NCBI GenBank assembly: GCA_947460795.1
Contig: CANHJA010000071.1
Span: 1 to 10,302 of the forward strand
Direction: 5' to 3'
DNA from: Bacteroidota bacterium
GTDB taxonomy: Bacteria > Bacteroidota > Bacteroidia > Chitinophagales > Chitinophagaceae
Length of the DNA stretch: 10,302 nt
Position 1 is the first letter of the stretch, and the number at the start of each line of letters is the position of its first letter. Below the pieces are notes generated by a model. The model saw only the letters and a list, made by a program, of their open reading frames with translations. It searched no databases and was not told the DNA's origin. The position numbers and the translations under genes are program-made. This document shows, one piece after another, positions 1 to 6,171 of this stretch.

Positions 1-1074
1 AATTATCATTTTGTAGGATACAATCAAATGAAGACAATTAATTTATCAACTGGCTTAGAAACCAATTCTGTAGTTATTAATAATCCAATAGCTAATAGCT
101 ACTTTGATAATTTTCGTTTCAATAATTCAGATAGTACTTTATATGGTTTAGCTAGAAGATATATTTATGATTCTGTAACTATGACTGGTTATGGTGAAGT
201 TTATTTATCTACTATTAATACAACCACAGGAACTATTTCTCAAATTTCTCCCAATTCAATTGGGCAAGGTTTTGCTTTAGCAGGGAGTGCTATTGACCCC
301 TATCAAAAAATATTTTATTATTCTACAGGAACTAATTTAGTAGGGGTTGATATGTATACAGGATTGATCTATTCAAATCCTCCAATTTCAATTCCAGCGG
401 GTGGGACTAATTTTGACAACTTTACTTACAGTTGTATAGACACTGCTTTGTATGGATTAATTCGCACAAACTATTTTTCATATGAGTATGATTCCTTAAT
501 TATGGATACCATTAAAACATTAGACTCAACAGCGATTCATTTAGGAAGAATCAATCCTTCTACAGGTGTGGTATCAAAAATATCACCAACAAAATTAGAT
601 CAAGGTGGCTACACCCTCAATGCTGGATCTACTATTGATCCTTCTACCATGACTTATTATTACAACAATGGATATCAATTAGTTGGAGTTTCACTTTTAA
701 CTGGGTTAAAAATAAGTCAACAAATAATCAATAATACAAATGGTCAGTTTTTTGAATTGATGCGAATTCAATCTAATTGTTATGAAGCATATAAGCCTAT
801 TCGACAAAATGCGCCAGCTTCAGTTGCATCTTCATTGAAACAAAACAATATTATTATTTTTCCGAATCCAACAACTGGCATGATTGAATTAAAAAATAGC
901 AATGCTGTTGTAAAAATTGAAATCTTTGACATGGTTGGTAAATTACTTTTAACCCAGAAAATCAATTCAATGAATCAAAAAGTTGATGTATCAAAATTAC
1001 AAATGGGAAATTACTTACTGAAAGCCTATTCAAAAAGTAATCAATTTGATGTTTCAAAGTTTGTAAAAGAATAA
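1..1074 (+). CDS. Secreted repeat (beta-propeller-like) protein with T9SS C-terminal sorting domain, 5' truncated
   Basis: The reading frame is open to the left edge. Nine codons precede the ATG at 28, and they encode HFVGYNQ, which matches the later LVGVDMYTG and LVGVSLLTG repeats, so the ATG is internal and the gene starts outside the window. About 357 residues are visible. Two copies of a roughly 110-residue unit can be aligned by eye: FDNF...LYGL, then ISP...Q, then AIDP/TIDP...YYY, then LVGV...TGL. A third copy begins near residue 217 (counted from the ATG at 28). Such short strand-rich repeats suggest beta-propeller blades. The last ~75 residues are a type A T9SS sorting domain: FPNPTTG at 278-284, then the IEIFDMVGKLL strand, then VDVSKLQMGNYLLK, ending KFVKE. 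This family is exported by Sec, crosses the outer membrane by T9SS and is released or anchored at the surface. The signal peptide lies outside the window. The specific function is unknown. Confidence 0.85.
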   Translation, partial: NYHFVGYNQMKTINLSTGLETNSVVINNPIANSYFDNFRFNNSDSTLYGLARRYIYDSVTMTGYGEVYLSTINTTTGTISQISPNSIGQGFALAGSAIDPYQKIFYYSTGTNLVGVDMYTGLIYSNPPISIPAGGTNFDNFTYSCIDTALYGLIRTNYFSYEYDSLIMDTIKTLDSTAIHLGRINPSTGVVSKISPTKLDQGGYTLNAGSTIDPSTMTYYYNNGYQLVGVSLLTGLKISQQIINNTNGQFFELMRIQSNCYEAYKPIRQNAPASVASSLKQNNIIIFPNPTTGMIELKNSNAVVKIEIFDMVGKLLLTQKINSMNQKVDVSKLQMGNYLLKAYSKSNQFDVSKFVKE

Positions 1075-1125
1075 TCATAAAATTTATTTTATCTCGATTA
1101 TCCAAATTAAAAACGCTGTATAAAT

Positions 1126-1157
1126 AAAAAAATCCCGATTTAATCGGGATTTTTTTT
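1126..1157. terminator. Bidirectional rho-independent terminator
   Basis: AATCCCGA (1131-1138) pairs with TCGGGATT (1144-1151) around a TTTAA loop. The stem is preceded by a run of seven A (1126-1132) and followed by a run of eight T (1150-1157), so it reads as stem plus U-tract on both strands. It sits between two convergent genes, the T9SS cargo protein ending at 1074 and the histone-like gene ending at 1187, and probably serves both. Confidence 0.9.
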
Positions 1158-1186
1158 GACGTATTACTACGTTAGATCTTTTAAAC

Positions 1187-1435
1187 TTATTTCTTTTTCT
1201 TAGCAGGAGCTGCTTTTTTCTTAGCAGGAGCTGCTTTTTTTGCAGGAGCCGCTTTTTTAGCAGGAGCTGCTTTTTTAGCAGGAGCTGCTTTTTTCTTAGC
1301 AGGAGCTGCTTTTTTAGCAGGAGCTGCTTTTTTAGCAGGAGCCGCTTTTTTAGCAGGAGCTGCTTTTTTAGCAGGAGCTGCTTTTTTTGCAGGAGCTGCT
1401 TTTTTTGCTGGTGTTGCTTTTTTAGCTGTTGCCAT
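1187..1435 (-). CDS. Histone H1-like Lys/Ala/Pro-repeat DNA-binding protein
   Basis: This 82-residue protein is made almost entirely of the hexapeptide AAPAKK. MATAKK and ATPAKK are followed by eleven AAPAKK units, with an extra Lys after units 6 and 10 and a KKKK end. There is no hydrophobic core, acidic residue or predicted fold. It resembles the disordered tail of eukaryotic histone H1 and bacterial H1-like proteins (Hc1/Hc2, AlgP type), which coat or compact DNA through Lys side chains; nucleoid binding is inferred from composition. The ATG is preceded by A-rich sequence and no Shine-Dalgarno. The gene lies 70 bp downstream of rpmA in the same direction, so it may be read from the rplU promoter or from its own promoter at 1480-1513. 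A strong terminator follows. The repeat makes copy number, and so protein length, prone to change. Confidence 0.8.
   Translation of the reverse strand: MATAKKATPAKKAAPAKKAAPAKKAAPAKKAAPAKKAAPAKKAAPAKKKAAPAKKAAPAKKAAPAKKAAPAKKKAAPAKKKK
1190..1417 (-). repeat. In-frame 18-bp tandem repeat encoding A(A/T)PAKK
   Basis: Twelve tandem copies of an 18-bp unit (plus-strand form: TTAGCAGGAGCTGCTTTT, with small variants) fill the histone-like gene. Two units carry a 3-bp insertion adding a Lys codon, and the last has two extra Lys codons. All length differences are multiples of three. Variation is mostly synonymous (GCA/GCT, GCC on the plus strand for GGC), and Lys pairs are encoded as AAA AAA, giving repeated A6-A7 runs. 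This is a minisatellite-like coding repeat with no unique spacers. Confidence 0.95.
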
Positions 1436-1479
1436 TTTTTTGAATTTTAAGGTTAGTAAATAAAAGAACTTTATAAATA

Positions 1480-1513
1480 CAAATATATAAAATATTTATT
1501 TATAATTACAAAA
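1480..1513 (-). promoter_or_regulatory. Predicted Bacteroidota-type promoter for the histone-like gene
   Basis: On the minus strand, TATATTTG (1487-1480) is a perfect TAnnTTTG -7 box. A TTTTG (1513-1509) lies 21 bp upstream as the -33 element. Initiation would fall near 1473-1476, giving a leader of about 40 nt. The -33 element coincides with the last two codons of rpmA (Ile, Leu TTG). Both elements and their spacing match the known consensus, but the sequence is very AT-rich. Confidence 0.5.
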
Positions 1514-1751
1514 TAGATACTAAAGTTTTTTGTTTAGTTTTTCTAAACGTAACAGTACCATCATTTAATGCAAATAATGTAAAATCTTTTCCCATTCCTA
1601 CATTTTCACCTGGATGATAAACTGTTCCTTTTTGACGAACAATGATGTTACCGCTGATAGCAGCTTGACCACCAAATAGTTTTACGCCTAAACGTTTGCT
1701 ATGAGAGTCTCTACCATTCTTTACACTACCTTCACCTTTTTTATGTGCCAT
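1506..1751 (-). CDS. rpmA: 50S ribosomal protein bL27
   Basis: This 81-residue bL27 of the large subunit has an N-terminal tail that reaches the peptidyl-transferase centre and helps place tRNA substrates. The protein begins directly with MAHKKGEGSVKNGRDS, so it lacks the cleavable N-terminal extension seen in Firmicutes. It continues with the family core KRLGVKLFGGQ, GNIIVRQKGT, HPGENVGMGKDFTLFAL and DGTVTF. Its length is normal. It lies 46 bp downstream of rplU on the same strand, the near-universal rplU-rpmA pairing, and is presumably co-transcribed from the promoter at 2107-2137. No Shine-Dalgarno is seen before the ATG. Confidence 0.98.
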   Translation of the reverse strand: MAHKKGEGSVKNGRDSHSKRLGVKLFGGQAAISGNIIVRQKGTVYHPGENVGMGKDFTLFALNDGTVTFRKTKQKTLVSIL

Positions 1752-1797
1752 GACAATTTATATTTTTTGTGGTATTAAAATTTATTTTCTAAAATTA

Positions 1798-2085
1798 TTA
1801 CAATGAAGTAATTTTTACTTGAGTTAATGCATCACGATGTCCGATTTTTTTCGTGTACCCTTTTCTACGTTTTTTGTGAAAAGTAATAACTTTATCGCCT
1901 TGTAGGTGATCTAAAATTTCAGCTTTAGCAGTTCCTACGTTCATAGTAATAGAACCTTCGTTTGATGTCATTAATATTTTTGCTTCTACTGCATCTCCAA
2001 CATTACCTGCTAAACGATGTACAAATATTTTGTCATCTTGTTTTACTTTAAATTGTTGACCAGCGAATTCTACTATTGCGAACAT
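1798..2085 (-). CDS. rplU: 50S ribosomal protein bL21
   Basis: This 95-residue bL21 binds 23S rRNA in the large subunit. The N-terminus MFAIVEFAGQQFKVKQDD is the conserved beta-barrel start (Y/FAIVxxGGKQYKV in most species). The C-terminus carries the RNA-binding signature KKRRKGYTKKIGHRD. The length is close to the usual ~100. It is the first gene of the rplU-rpmA operon. The promoter -7 box lies only 21 nt upstream of the ATG, so the leader would be about 15 nt and leaves no room for a structured autoregulatory leader such as those known in some other phyla. AGGAT abuts the ATG too closely to act as a standard ribosome-binding site. Confidence 0.98.
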   Translation of the reverse strand: MFAIVEFAGQQFKVKQDDKIFVHRLAGNVGDAVEAKILMTSNEGSITMNVGTAKAEILDHLQGDKVITFHKKRRKGYTKKIGHRDALTQVKITSL

Positions 2086-2106
2086 ATCCTATTTTTTTTT
2101 GGAGTG

Positions 2107-2137
2107 CAAAGATAAGTAAAAATTCTTTTCCACCAAA
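2107..2137 (-). promoter_or_regulatory. Predicted promoter of rplU-rpmA
   Basis: On the minus strand, TTTG (2137-2134), a 19-bp spacer and TATCTTTG (2114-2107) give a full match to the Bacteroidota housekeeping consensus TTTG-N19-21-TAnnTTTG. Predicted initiation is near 2100-2103, about 15-18 nt before the rplU ATG. It is the best-formed promoter in the window, as expected for a ribosomal protein operon. Confidence 0.75.
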
Positions 2138-2488
2138 TCAATGATGTATGTTAATAATATTTTATTAATTGCATTGAATTTGCATTTTGTGTTTAAAATT
2201 ACCTTATAACTCAATGTTATCAATAATTACAACTCATTTAATGTTTTTATATTATAAATAATTAAATTTAAAAAAAGGATAAAAAACTTTTAAAAAGGCA
2301 AAAATCGACTAGAAAATAAGCATAATTAACGATTTAATAGATATGCAATTATTATGTAACCTTACAAAACATAACCGAAATAGATAGTAAAAATACTTTG
2401 AAAGCCAAAATAGACTGTAAAAAGCATGTTCCAGCTGTATTTAATTTATTAACCATTGCTGTTTATAATGAATCTTCACTAAAATCTT
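2138..2488. other. AT-rich divergent spacer without a gene
   Basis: This is the rest of the 416-bp gap between rplU (leftward) and the GH3 gene (rightward). I see no reading frame with coding character, no tRNA-like fold and no strong terminator. Contents noted are a set of imperfect short direct repeats (2298-2427) and a short AT palindrome TTAATAA-TATT-TTATTAA at 2151-2168. The length is unusual beside the compact gene spacing elsewhere and could host regulation of the GH3 gene or an unrecognised small RNA, but nothing directly supports either. Confidence 0.5.
2298..2427 (+). repeat. Imperfect short direct repeats upstream of the GH3 gene
   Basis: Three related stretches occur: 2298-2323 (GCAAAAATCGACTAG...AAGCAT), 2377-2395 (GAAATAGATAGTAAAAATA) and 2404-2427 (GCCAAAATAGACTGT...AGCAT). 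The second and third match at about 14 of 17 positions with a 30-bp offset. The first and third share both ends, GC(A/C)AAAAT and AAGCAT or AGCAT. They could be binding sites, but in such AT-rich sequence part of the similarity may be chance. Confidence 0.3.
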
Positions 2489-2496
2489 TACTTTTG
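2489..2496 (+). promoter_or_regulatory. -7 promoter box of the GH3 gene, implying a leaderless mRNA
   Basis: TACTTTTG is a perfect TAnnTTTG -7 box ending 5 nt before the ATG at 2502 (intervening CATAA). Initiation normally falls a few bases after this box, so the transcript should start at or next to the ATG. No good TTG is found at the usual -33 distance; only an ATG-like triplet (2468-2470) lies 18 bp upstream. Confidence 0.55.
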
Positions 2497-2501
2497 CATA
2501 A

Positions 2502-3992
2502 ATGGGAATAAAATCAGTTTTAGCAAAACCGTTAGCTTCATATGTAGCGAAATCGATTGAAAAACAAAAAGTCAATGCATTAGAAGATCAACAGAAAATT
2601 TTTCTTTCCTTGATGTCTCAAGCGCAAGTTACAGAGTTTGGGAAAGAACACAATTTTAATCAAATTAATTCGCATGAAGAGTTTAAGCAAGCTGTGCCCA
2701 TTAGAGATTACGAACTTTTTAAGCCATATATAGAAAAAATAAAAGAGGGTAAACAAAATATTTTATGGAAAGGAAAACCTATTTATTTTGCCAAAACCAG
2801 TGGCACCACGAGTGGTGTAAAATATATACCGATTTCTAAGCAATCTATTAGTAATCATATCGATACTGCCAGAAACATGCTATTAAATTATATGCATGAG
2901 ACAGGAAACACTCAATTTGCGGATGGAAAAATGATTTTTCTTTCTGGCGCACCAACCCTTGAGCGAATTGGTGGCATTCCAACTGGACGATTGAGTGGCA
3001 TCGTGAATCATCATGTGCCACAATATTTACGAAGCAATCAATTGCCTACATATTCTACCAATTGTATTGAAGAATGGGAAGAGAAGTTAGATCAAATTGT
3101 AGAAGAAACCATTCACCAAAACATGACATTAATCAGTGGAATTCCACCTTGGATGCAAATGTATTTTGATAGGTTACAAGAAAAAACAGGCAAAAAAATG
3201 AAGGAACTATTTCCCAATTTTTCTGTTTTGGCTCATGGCGGTGTAAATTTTCAGCCCTATAAAGCAAAATTATTAGAAAGTATAGGAGGTACAATTCATA
3301 CATTAGAAACATTTCCAGCCAGTGAAGGTTTCTTTGCCTACCAAGATTCACAAAACGAAGAGGGCTTGCTATTAAATACAAACAGTGGAATTTATTTTGA
3401 GTTTATACCCTCAGAGGAAATTTTTAATGAAAGCCCTTCTCGGTTATCTTTAAAAGATGTAGTTTTAAATAAAAATTATGCCTTAATTATTAATAACAAT
3501 GCCGGTTTGTGGGCATATAATATTGGTGATACCGTGAAATTTGTTTCATTGGATCCTTATAAAATAGTTGTTACTGGTAGAATCAAACATTTTATTTCAG
3601 CATTTGGCGAACATGTTATAGCTGAAGAAGTAGAGCATGCATTGCTGTCTGTAGCAAAAAAACACAATATCCATATTACAGAATTTACAGTTGCCCCAAA
3701 CATTGCTCAAAATGAAGGGAAAAGCTATCATGAATGGTTTGTAGAGTTTGAAAATAAACCCAATGACATGTTGTCTTTTTCATTGGAAGTGGACAATGCT
3801 CTTCGAGAGAAAAATATTTATTACAATGATTTAATTAAAGGAAATATTTTACAGCCGCTTGTTATTCGCTCATTGCCCAAAAATACATTTATCAATTATA
3901 TGAAAAGTATAGGTAAATTGGGTGGACAAAATAAAGTACCTCGCTTAAGCAATGATAGAAAAATTGTGGAGGAAATGAAGTTTATCGATTGA
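2502..3992 (+). CDS. GH3 auxin-responsive promoter family protein (acyl-adenylating enzyme)
   Basis: This 496-residue protein belongs to the GH3 branch of the adenylate-forming (ANL) superfamily. The plant members activate a carboxylic acid with ATP and join it to an amino acid. Visible motifs are KTSGTTSGVKYIP at 98-110 (ATP/phosphate loop), ETFPASEGFFAY at 269-280 (the YxSSE-like nucleotide/acyl motif), YFEFIP at 298-303, GLWAYNIGDTVKF at 335-347 (equivalent to the Y-R-x-GD motif that binds ribose) and VTGRIKHFISAFGE at 357-370, the hinge before the mobile C-terminal domain. There is no signal peptide or membrane segment, so it should be cytosolic. An in-frame TAA lies directly before the ATG, which fixes the start. 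The gene stands alone, with its own -7 box and a hairpin terminator. The acid and amine substrates of bacterial homologues are not established, and the neighbours do not reveal them. Confidence 0.9.
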   Translation: MGIKSVLAKPLASYVAKSIEKQKVNALEDQQKIFLSLMSQAQVTEFGKEHNFNQINSHEEFKQAVPIRDYELFKPYIEKIKEGKQNILWKGKPIYFAKTSGTTSGVKYIPISKQSISNHIDTARNMLLNYMHETGNTQFADGKMIFLSGAPTLERIGGIPTGRLSGIVNHHVPQYLRSNQLPTYSTNCIEEWEEKLDQIVEETIHQNMTLISGIPPWMQMYFDRLQEKTGKKMKELFPNFSVLAHGGVNFQPYKAKLLESIGGTIHTLETFPASEGFFAYQDSQNEEGLLLNTNSGIYFEFIPSEEIFNESPSRLSLKDVVLNKNYALIINNNAGLWAYNIGDTVKFVSLDPYKIVVTGRIKHFISAFGEHVIAEEVEHALLSVAKKHNIHITEFTVAPNIAQNEGKSYHEWFVEFENKPNDMLSFSLEVDNALREKNIYYNDLIKGNILQPLVIRSLPKNTFINYMKSIGKLGGQNKVPRLSNDRKIVEEMKFID

Positions 3993-4071
3993 GTTAATGA
4001 GTATAAATAATTAGCAGTTACTTTTTTCAACATCCAACTGAATAATGAAAAAGTAGTTATTAAAAATTGCA

Positions 4072-4113
4072 CTTTGAACGTAAATAATACCAATTTAGTT
4101 CAAAGAGATTTTT
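4072..4113 (+). terminator. Probable rho-independent terminator after the GH3 gene
   Basis: CTTTGAAC (4072-4079) pairs with GTTCAAAG (4098-4105). After a one-base bulge (G4080), TAAAT (4081-4085) pairs with ATTTA (4093-4097) around a 7-nt loop. Five T follow at 4109-4113. The stem is AT-rich and the T-run short, so it would be of moderate strength. It sits 79 bp after the GH3 stop codon and before the asnB promoter. Confidence 0.5.
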
Positions 4114-4252
4114 ATATGGTTATGCGTAATTATTTTAGAAAACTTGACCCTGAATCTATATTTATCCAAAAGATAAAAAATAGTATTCAATGATGATAAA
4201 AATGTGAAAAGTGAGTGAAAACAAACAATCTAATTAAGTAATAGTTTCTAAT

Positions 4253-4260
4253 TATATTTG
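4253..4260 (+). promoter_or_regulatory. -7 promoter box of asnB, implying a leaderless mRNA
   Basis: TATATTTG is a perfect TAnnTTTG box ending 6 nt before the asnB ATG at 4267 (intervening CAGACT). The TTG within it (4258) is in frame with asnB but cannot be the start, because the catalytic Cys must follow the initiator Met. No clear -33 TTG is present at the usual distance. Predicted initiation is at about 4264-4267. Confidence 0.6.
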
Positions 4261-4266
4261 CAGACT

Positions 4267-6171
4267 ATGTGTGGTATTTCAGGTTTTATAGATTTTACAA
4301 ATAAAACAGACCTTTCTGTTTTAAAAAAAATGAATGATACCATGTACCATCGAGGGCCTGATGGCGAAGGGTTGAAAATGTATAATACGCCCAATGCTAC
4401 CATTGGATTCGGACATCGAAGATTAAGTATAATTGATTTATCAGAAGGTGGAAGCCAACCAATGGAGTATAAACAATTTCACATTGTCTTTAATGGTGAA
4501 ATTTATAATTACAACGAAATCAGAAACCAACTCATTGAAAAAGGACATACTTTTCATAGTCATTCTGATACAGAAGTTATTTTACATGCTTACGAAGCTT
4601 GGGGTTTAGATTGCGTTCATCAATTTATTGGCATGTTTGCCATTGTAATACACGATAGTGAAAAAAATGAAGTCCATTTTATTCGGGACAGAGCTGGTAT
4701 AAAACCTTTGTTTTATTATTGGTATAATGATTTGCTACTTTTTGCTTCAGAACTAAAAGCGATTGTTGAACATCCTCATTTTAAAAAAGAATTAAATATG
4801 AATGCCGTAGCAAGTTATCTTCAATACGGCTATGTGCCCAACCCACATTGTATATACCAACATACTTATAAATTAAATCCTGGTTATTTTTTACACCTAA
4901 ATTTAGATACAAAAGAAATTGTAAAAAAGCAGTTCTGGAATGTGTATGATGCTTACAATAAACCCGAATTAAAAATTGATTTTGTTGAAGCAAAACAAGA
5001 AACCGAAAAATTATTAAAGAGCGCATGTGATTATAGAATGGTGGCAGATGTGCCTGTAGGTGTATTTTTAAGTGGCGGTTATGATAGCACTGCGGTTACT
5101 GCCTTATTACAAAAGGATCGTACAGAAAAAATTAAAACATTTACTATTGGCTTTAAAGACGAAAAGTTGAATGAAGCAGAATATGCAAAAGATGTAGCGA
5201 AGCATTTAGGAACAGATCATACGGAATATTATTGTACAGAAAAAGAGGCATTGGACATTGTACCTAATTTGCCTTTTTATTATGACGAACCTTTTGCTGA
5301 TAGCAGTGCAATACCTACTACATTGGTTAGTAAAATAGCAAGAGAAAAAGTTACAGTGGCATTAAGCGCCGATGCTGGTGATGAAGTTTTTGCAGGATAT
5401 AATCGCTATGATTATATCATGAAATTCGGAAAAAAAATAAAAGCCATTCCAACTCCAATTCGTAAAACAATGGCAAATGTTATGAATTTAGTTGACGCTG
5501 ATTCAATTCCGATTTTAAAAAATAAATATTTGTTTCATAGTCGTTATGAAAAAGTAAAACAGTTTTTACGACAAGCCGATGATGCCAATATGAACCAAGT
5601 ATTAAGCAAACAATTTTTACCAGAAGATATAGACAAATTATTAGTTTCTAAAACCACCAGGTTGGTTTCTGCATTTGATAGTAAAGAGTTAAATGATGAT
5701 CGATATTCTACCTTGAGCTACATAATGGCTATAGATTATCAAACCTATTTGGTAGATGATATTTTACAAAAGGTGGACAGAGCAACGATGACCCATAGCT
5801 TAGAAGGAAGAGAACCTTTTTTAGATCATCGAGTGATAGAATGGGCTGCCCAATTACCATTAGATTATAAATATAACAAGGGCATTAAAAAACATATACT
5901 TCGCGAAATCACCCATCAATATGTTCCTAAAGAAATGATGGATAGACCTAAAATGGGTTTTGGAATTCCAGTAGAACAATGGTTGAGTGTAGATTTAAAA
6001 CATTTAGTAGATGCATTTTTTGATGAAACATATTTAAAAAAACAAGGTATTTTTAATGCAGTTGAAGTGAAAAAAATAATCCATGCTTTTTATAATGGTA
6101 AAAAAGAAAGAGCAGAAAAAATTTGGTATTTGTTGATGTTTCAAATGTGGTATGAGAAATGGATGAAATAA
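4267..6171 (+). CDS. asnB: Glutamine-dependent asparagine synthase (AsnB family, polysaccharide-locus type)
   Basis: This 634-residue two-domain amidotransferase has an N-terminal class II glutaminase domain starting MCGISGF. Cys2 becomes the nucleophile after Met removal, which requires the ATG at 4267. It also has HRGPDGEG at 28-35, FNGEIYN at 75-81 and SDTEVIL at 100-106. The C-terminal synthase domain carries the ATP pyrophosphatase loop LSGGYDS at 268-274, YDEPFADSSAIPT at 339-351, LSADAGDEVFAGY at 366-378 and VDRATMTHSLEGREPFLD at 503-520. It releases ammonia from glutamine and amidates an AMP-activated carboxylate. Length and motifs fit the subtype common in capsule, exopolysaccharide and O-antigen loci. 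The following glycosyltransferase overlaps it by 13 bp, so the true acceptor may be a sugar acid or another carboxylate rather than free aspartate. That role is inferred from context; housekeeping asparagine synthesis remains possible. Confidence 0.93.
   Translation: MCGISGFIDFTNKTDLSVLKKMNDTMYHRGPDGEGLKMYNTPNATIGFGHRRLSIIDLSEGGSQPMEYKQFHIVFNGEIYNYNEIRNQLIEKGHTFHSHSDTEVILHAYEAWGLDCVHQFIGMFAIVIHDSEKNEVHFIRDRAGIKPLFYYWYNDLLLFASELKAIVEHPHFKKELNMNAVASYLQYGYVPNPHCIYQHTYKLNPGYFLHLNLDTKEIVKKQFWNVYDAYNKPELKIDFVEAKQETEKLLKSACDYRMVADVPVGVFLSGGYDSTAVTALLQKDRTEKIKTFTIGFKDEKLNEAEYAKDVAKHLGTDHTEYYCTEKEALDIVPNLPFYYDEPFADSSAIPTTLVSKIAREKVTVALSADAGDEVFAGYNRYDYIMKFGKKIKAIPTPIRKTMANVMNLVDADSIPILKNKYLFHSRYEKVKQFLRQADDANMNQVLSKQFLPEDIDKLLVSKTTRLVSAFDSKELNDDRYSTLSYIMAIDYQTYLVDDILQKVDRATMTHSLEGREPFLDHRVIEWAAQLPLDYKYNKGIKKHILREITHQYVPKEMMDRPKMGFGIPVEQWLSVDLKHLVDAFFDETYLKKQGIFNAVEVKKIIHAFYNGKKERAEKIWYLLMFQMWYEKWMK

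Noticed and set aside
28..30. ATG at 28 as the true start of the T9SS cargo gene
   Set aside because: The frame is open to position 1 and the upstream codons match the protein's own repeat, so the gene is cut by the window edge. There is no signal peptide after this ATG either.
780..965. Minus-strand reading frame of 61 codons
   Set aside because: It lies opposite the T9SS sorting domain, has no recognisable domain and no start context. It is a shadow of the plus-strand gene.
1190..1417. CRISPR-like repeat array
   Set aside because: The 18-bp units are contiguous, have no unique spacers and translate in frame into AAPAKK. This is a coding tandem repeat.
2151..2168. Palindrome TTAATAA-TATT-TTATTAA upstream of rplU as an operator
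   Set aside because: It is made only of A/T and such palindromes are common by chance at this composition. There is no second copy and no regulator nearby.
3133..3381. Minus-strand reading frame of 82 codons
   Set aside because: It is fully inside the GH3 gene on the opposite strand, with no family resemblance or promoter.
4020..4054. Inverted repeat ACTTTTTTCA / TGAAAAAGT after the GH3 gene as a terminator
   Set aside because: The arms are homopolymer-rich and mismatched by one base, with a long loop and no proper T-run. The hairpin at 4072-4113 is a better candidate.
3896..4093. Minus-strand reading frame of 65 codons crossing the GH3 3' end
   Set aside because: It is hydrophobic only because it is the complement of AT-rich coding and spacer sequence, and it runs through the proposed terminator stem. 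There is no supporting signal.
4258..4266. TTG at 4258 as an upstream start for asnB
   Set aside because: Class II glutaminases need Cys directly after the initiator Met, so ATG 4267 is the start. The TTG also lies within the TATATTTG promoter box.
4781..5026. Minus-strand reading frame of 81 codons inside asnB
   Set aside because: It is antisense to well-conserved asnB sequence and has no domain or initiation signal.
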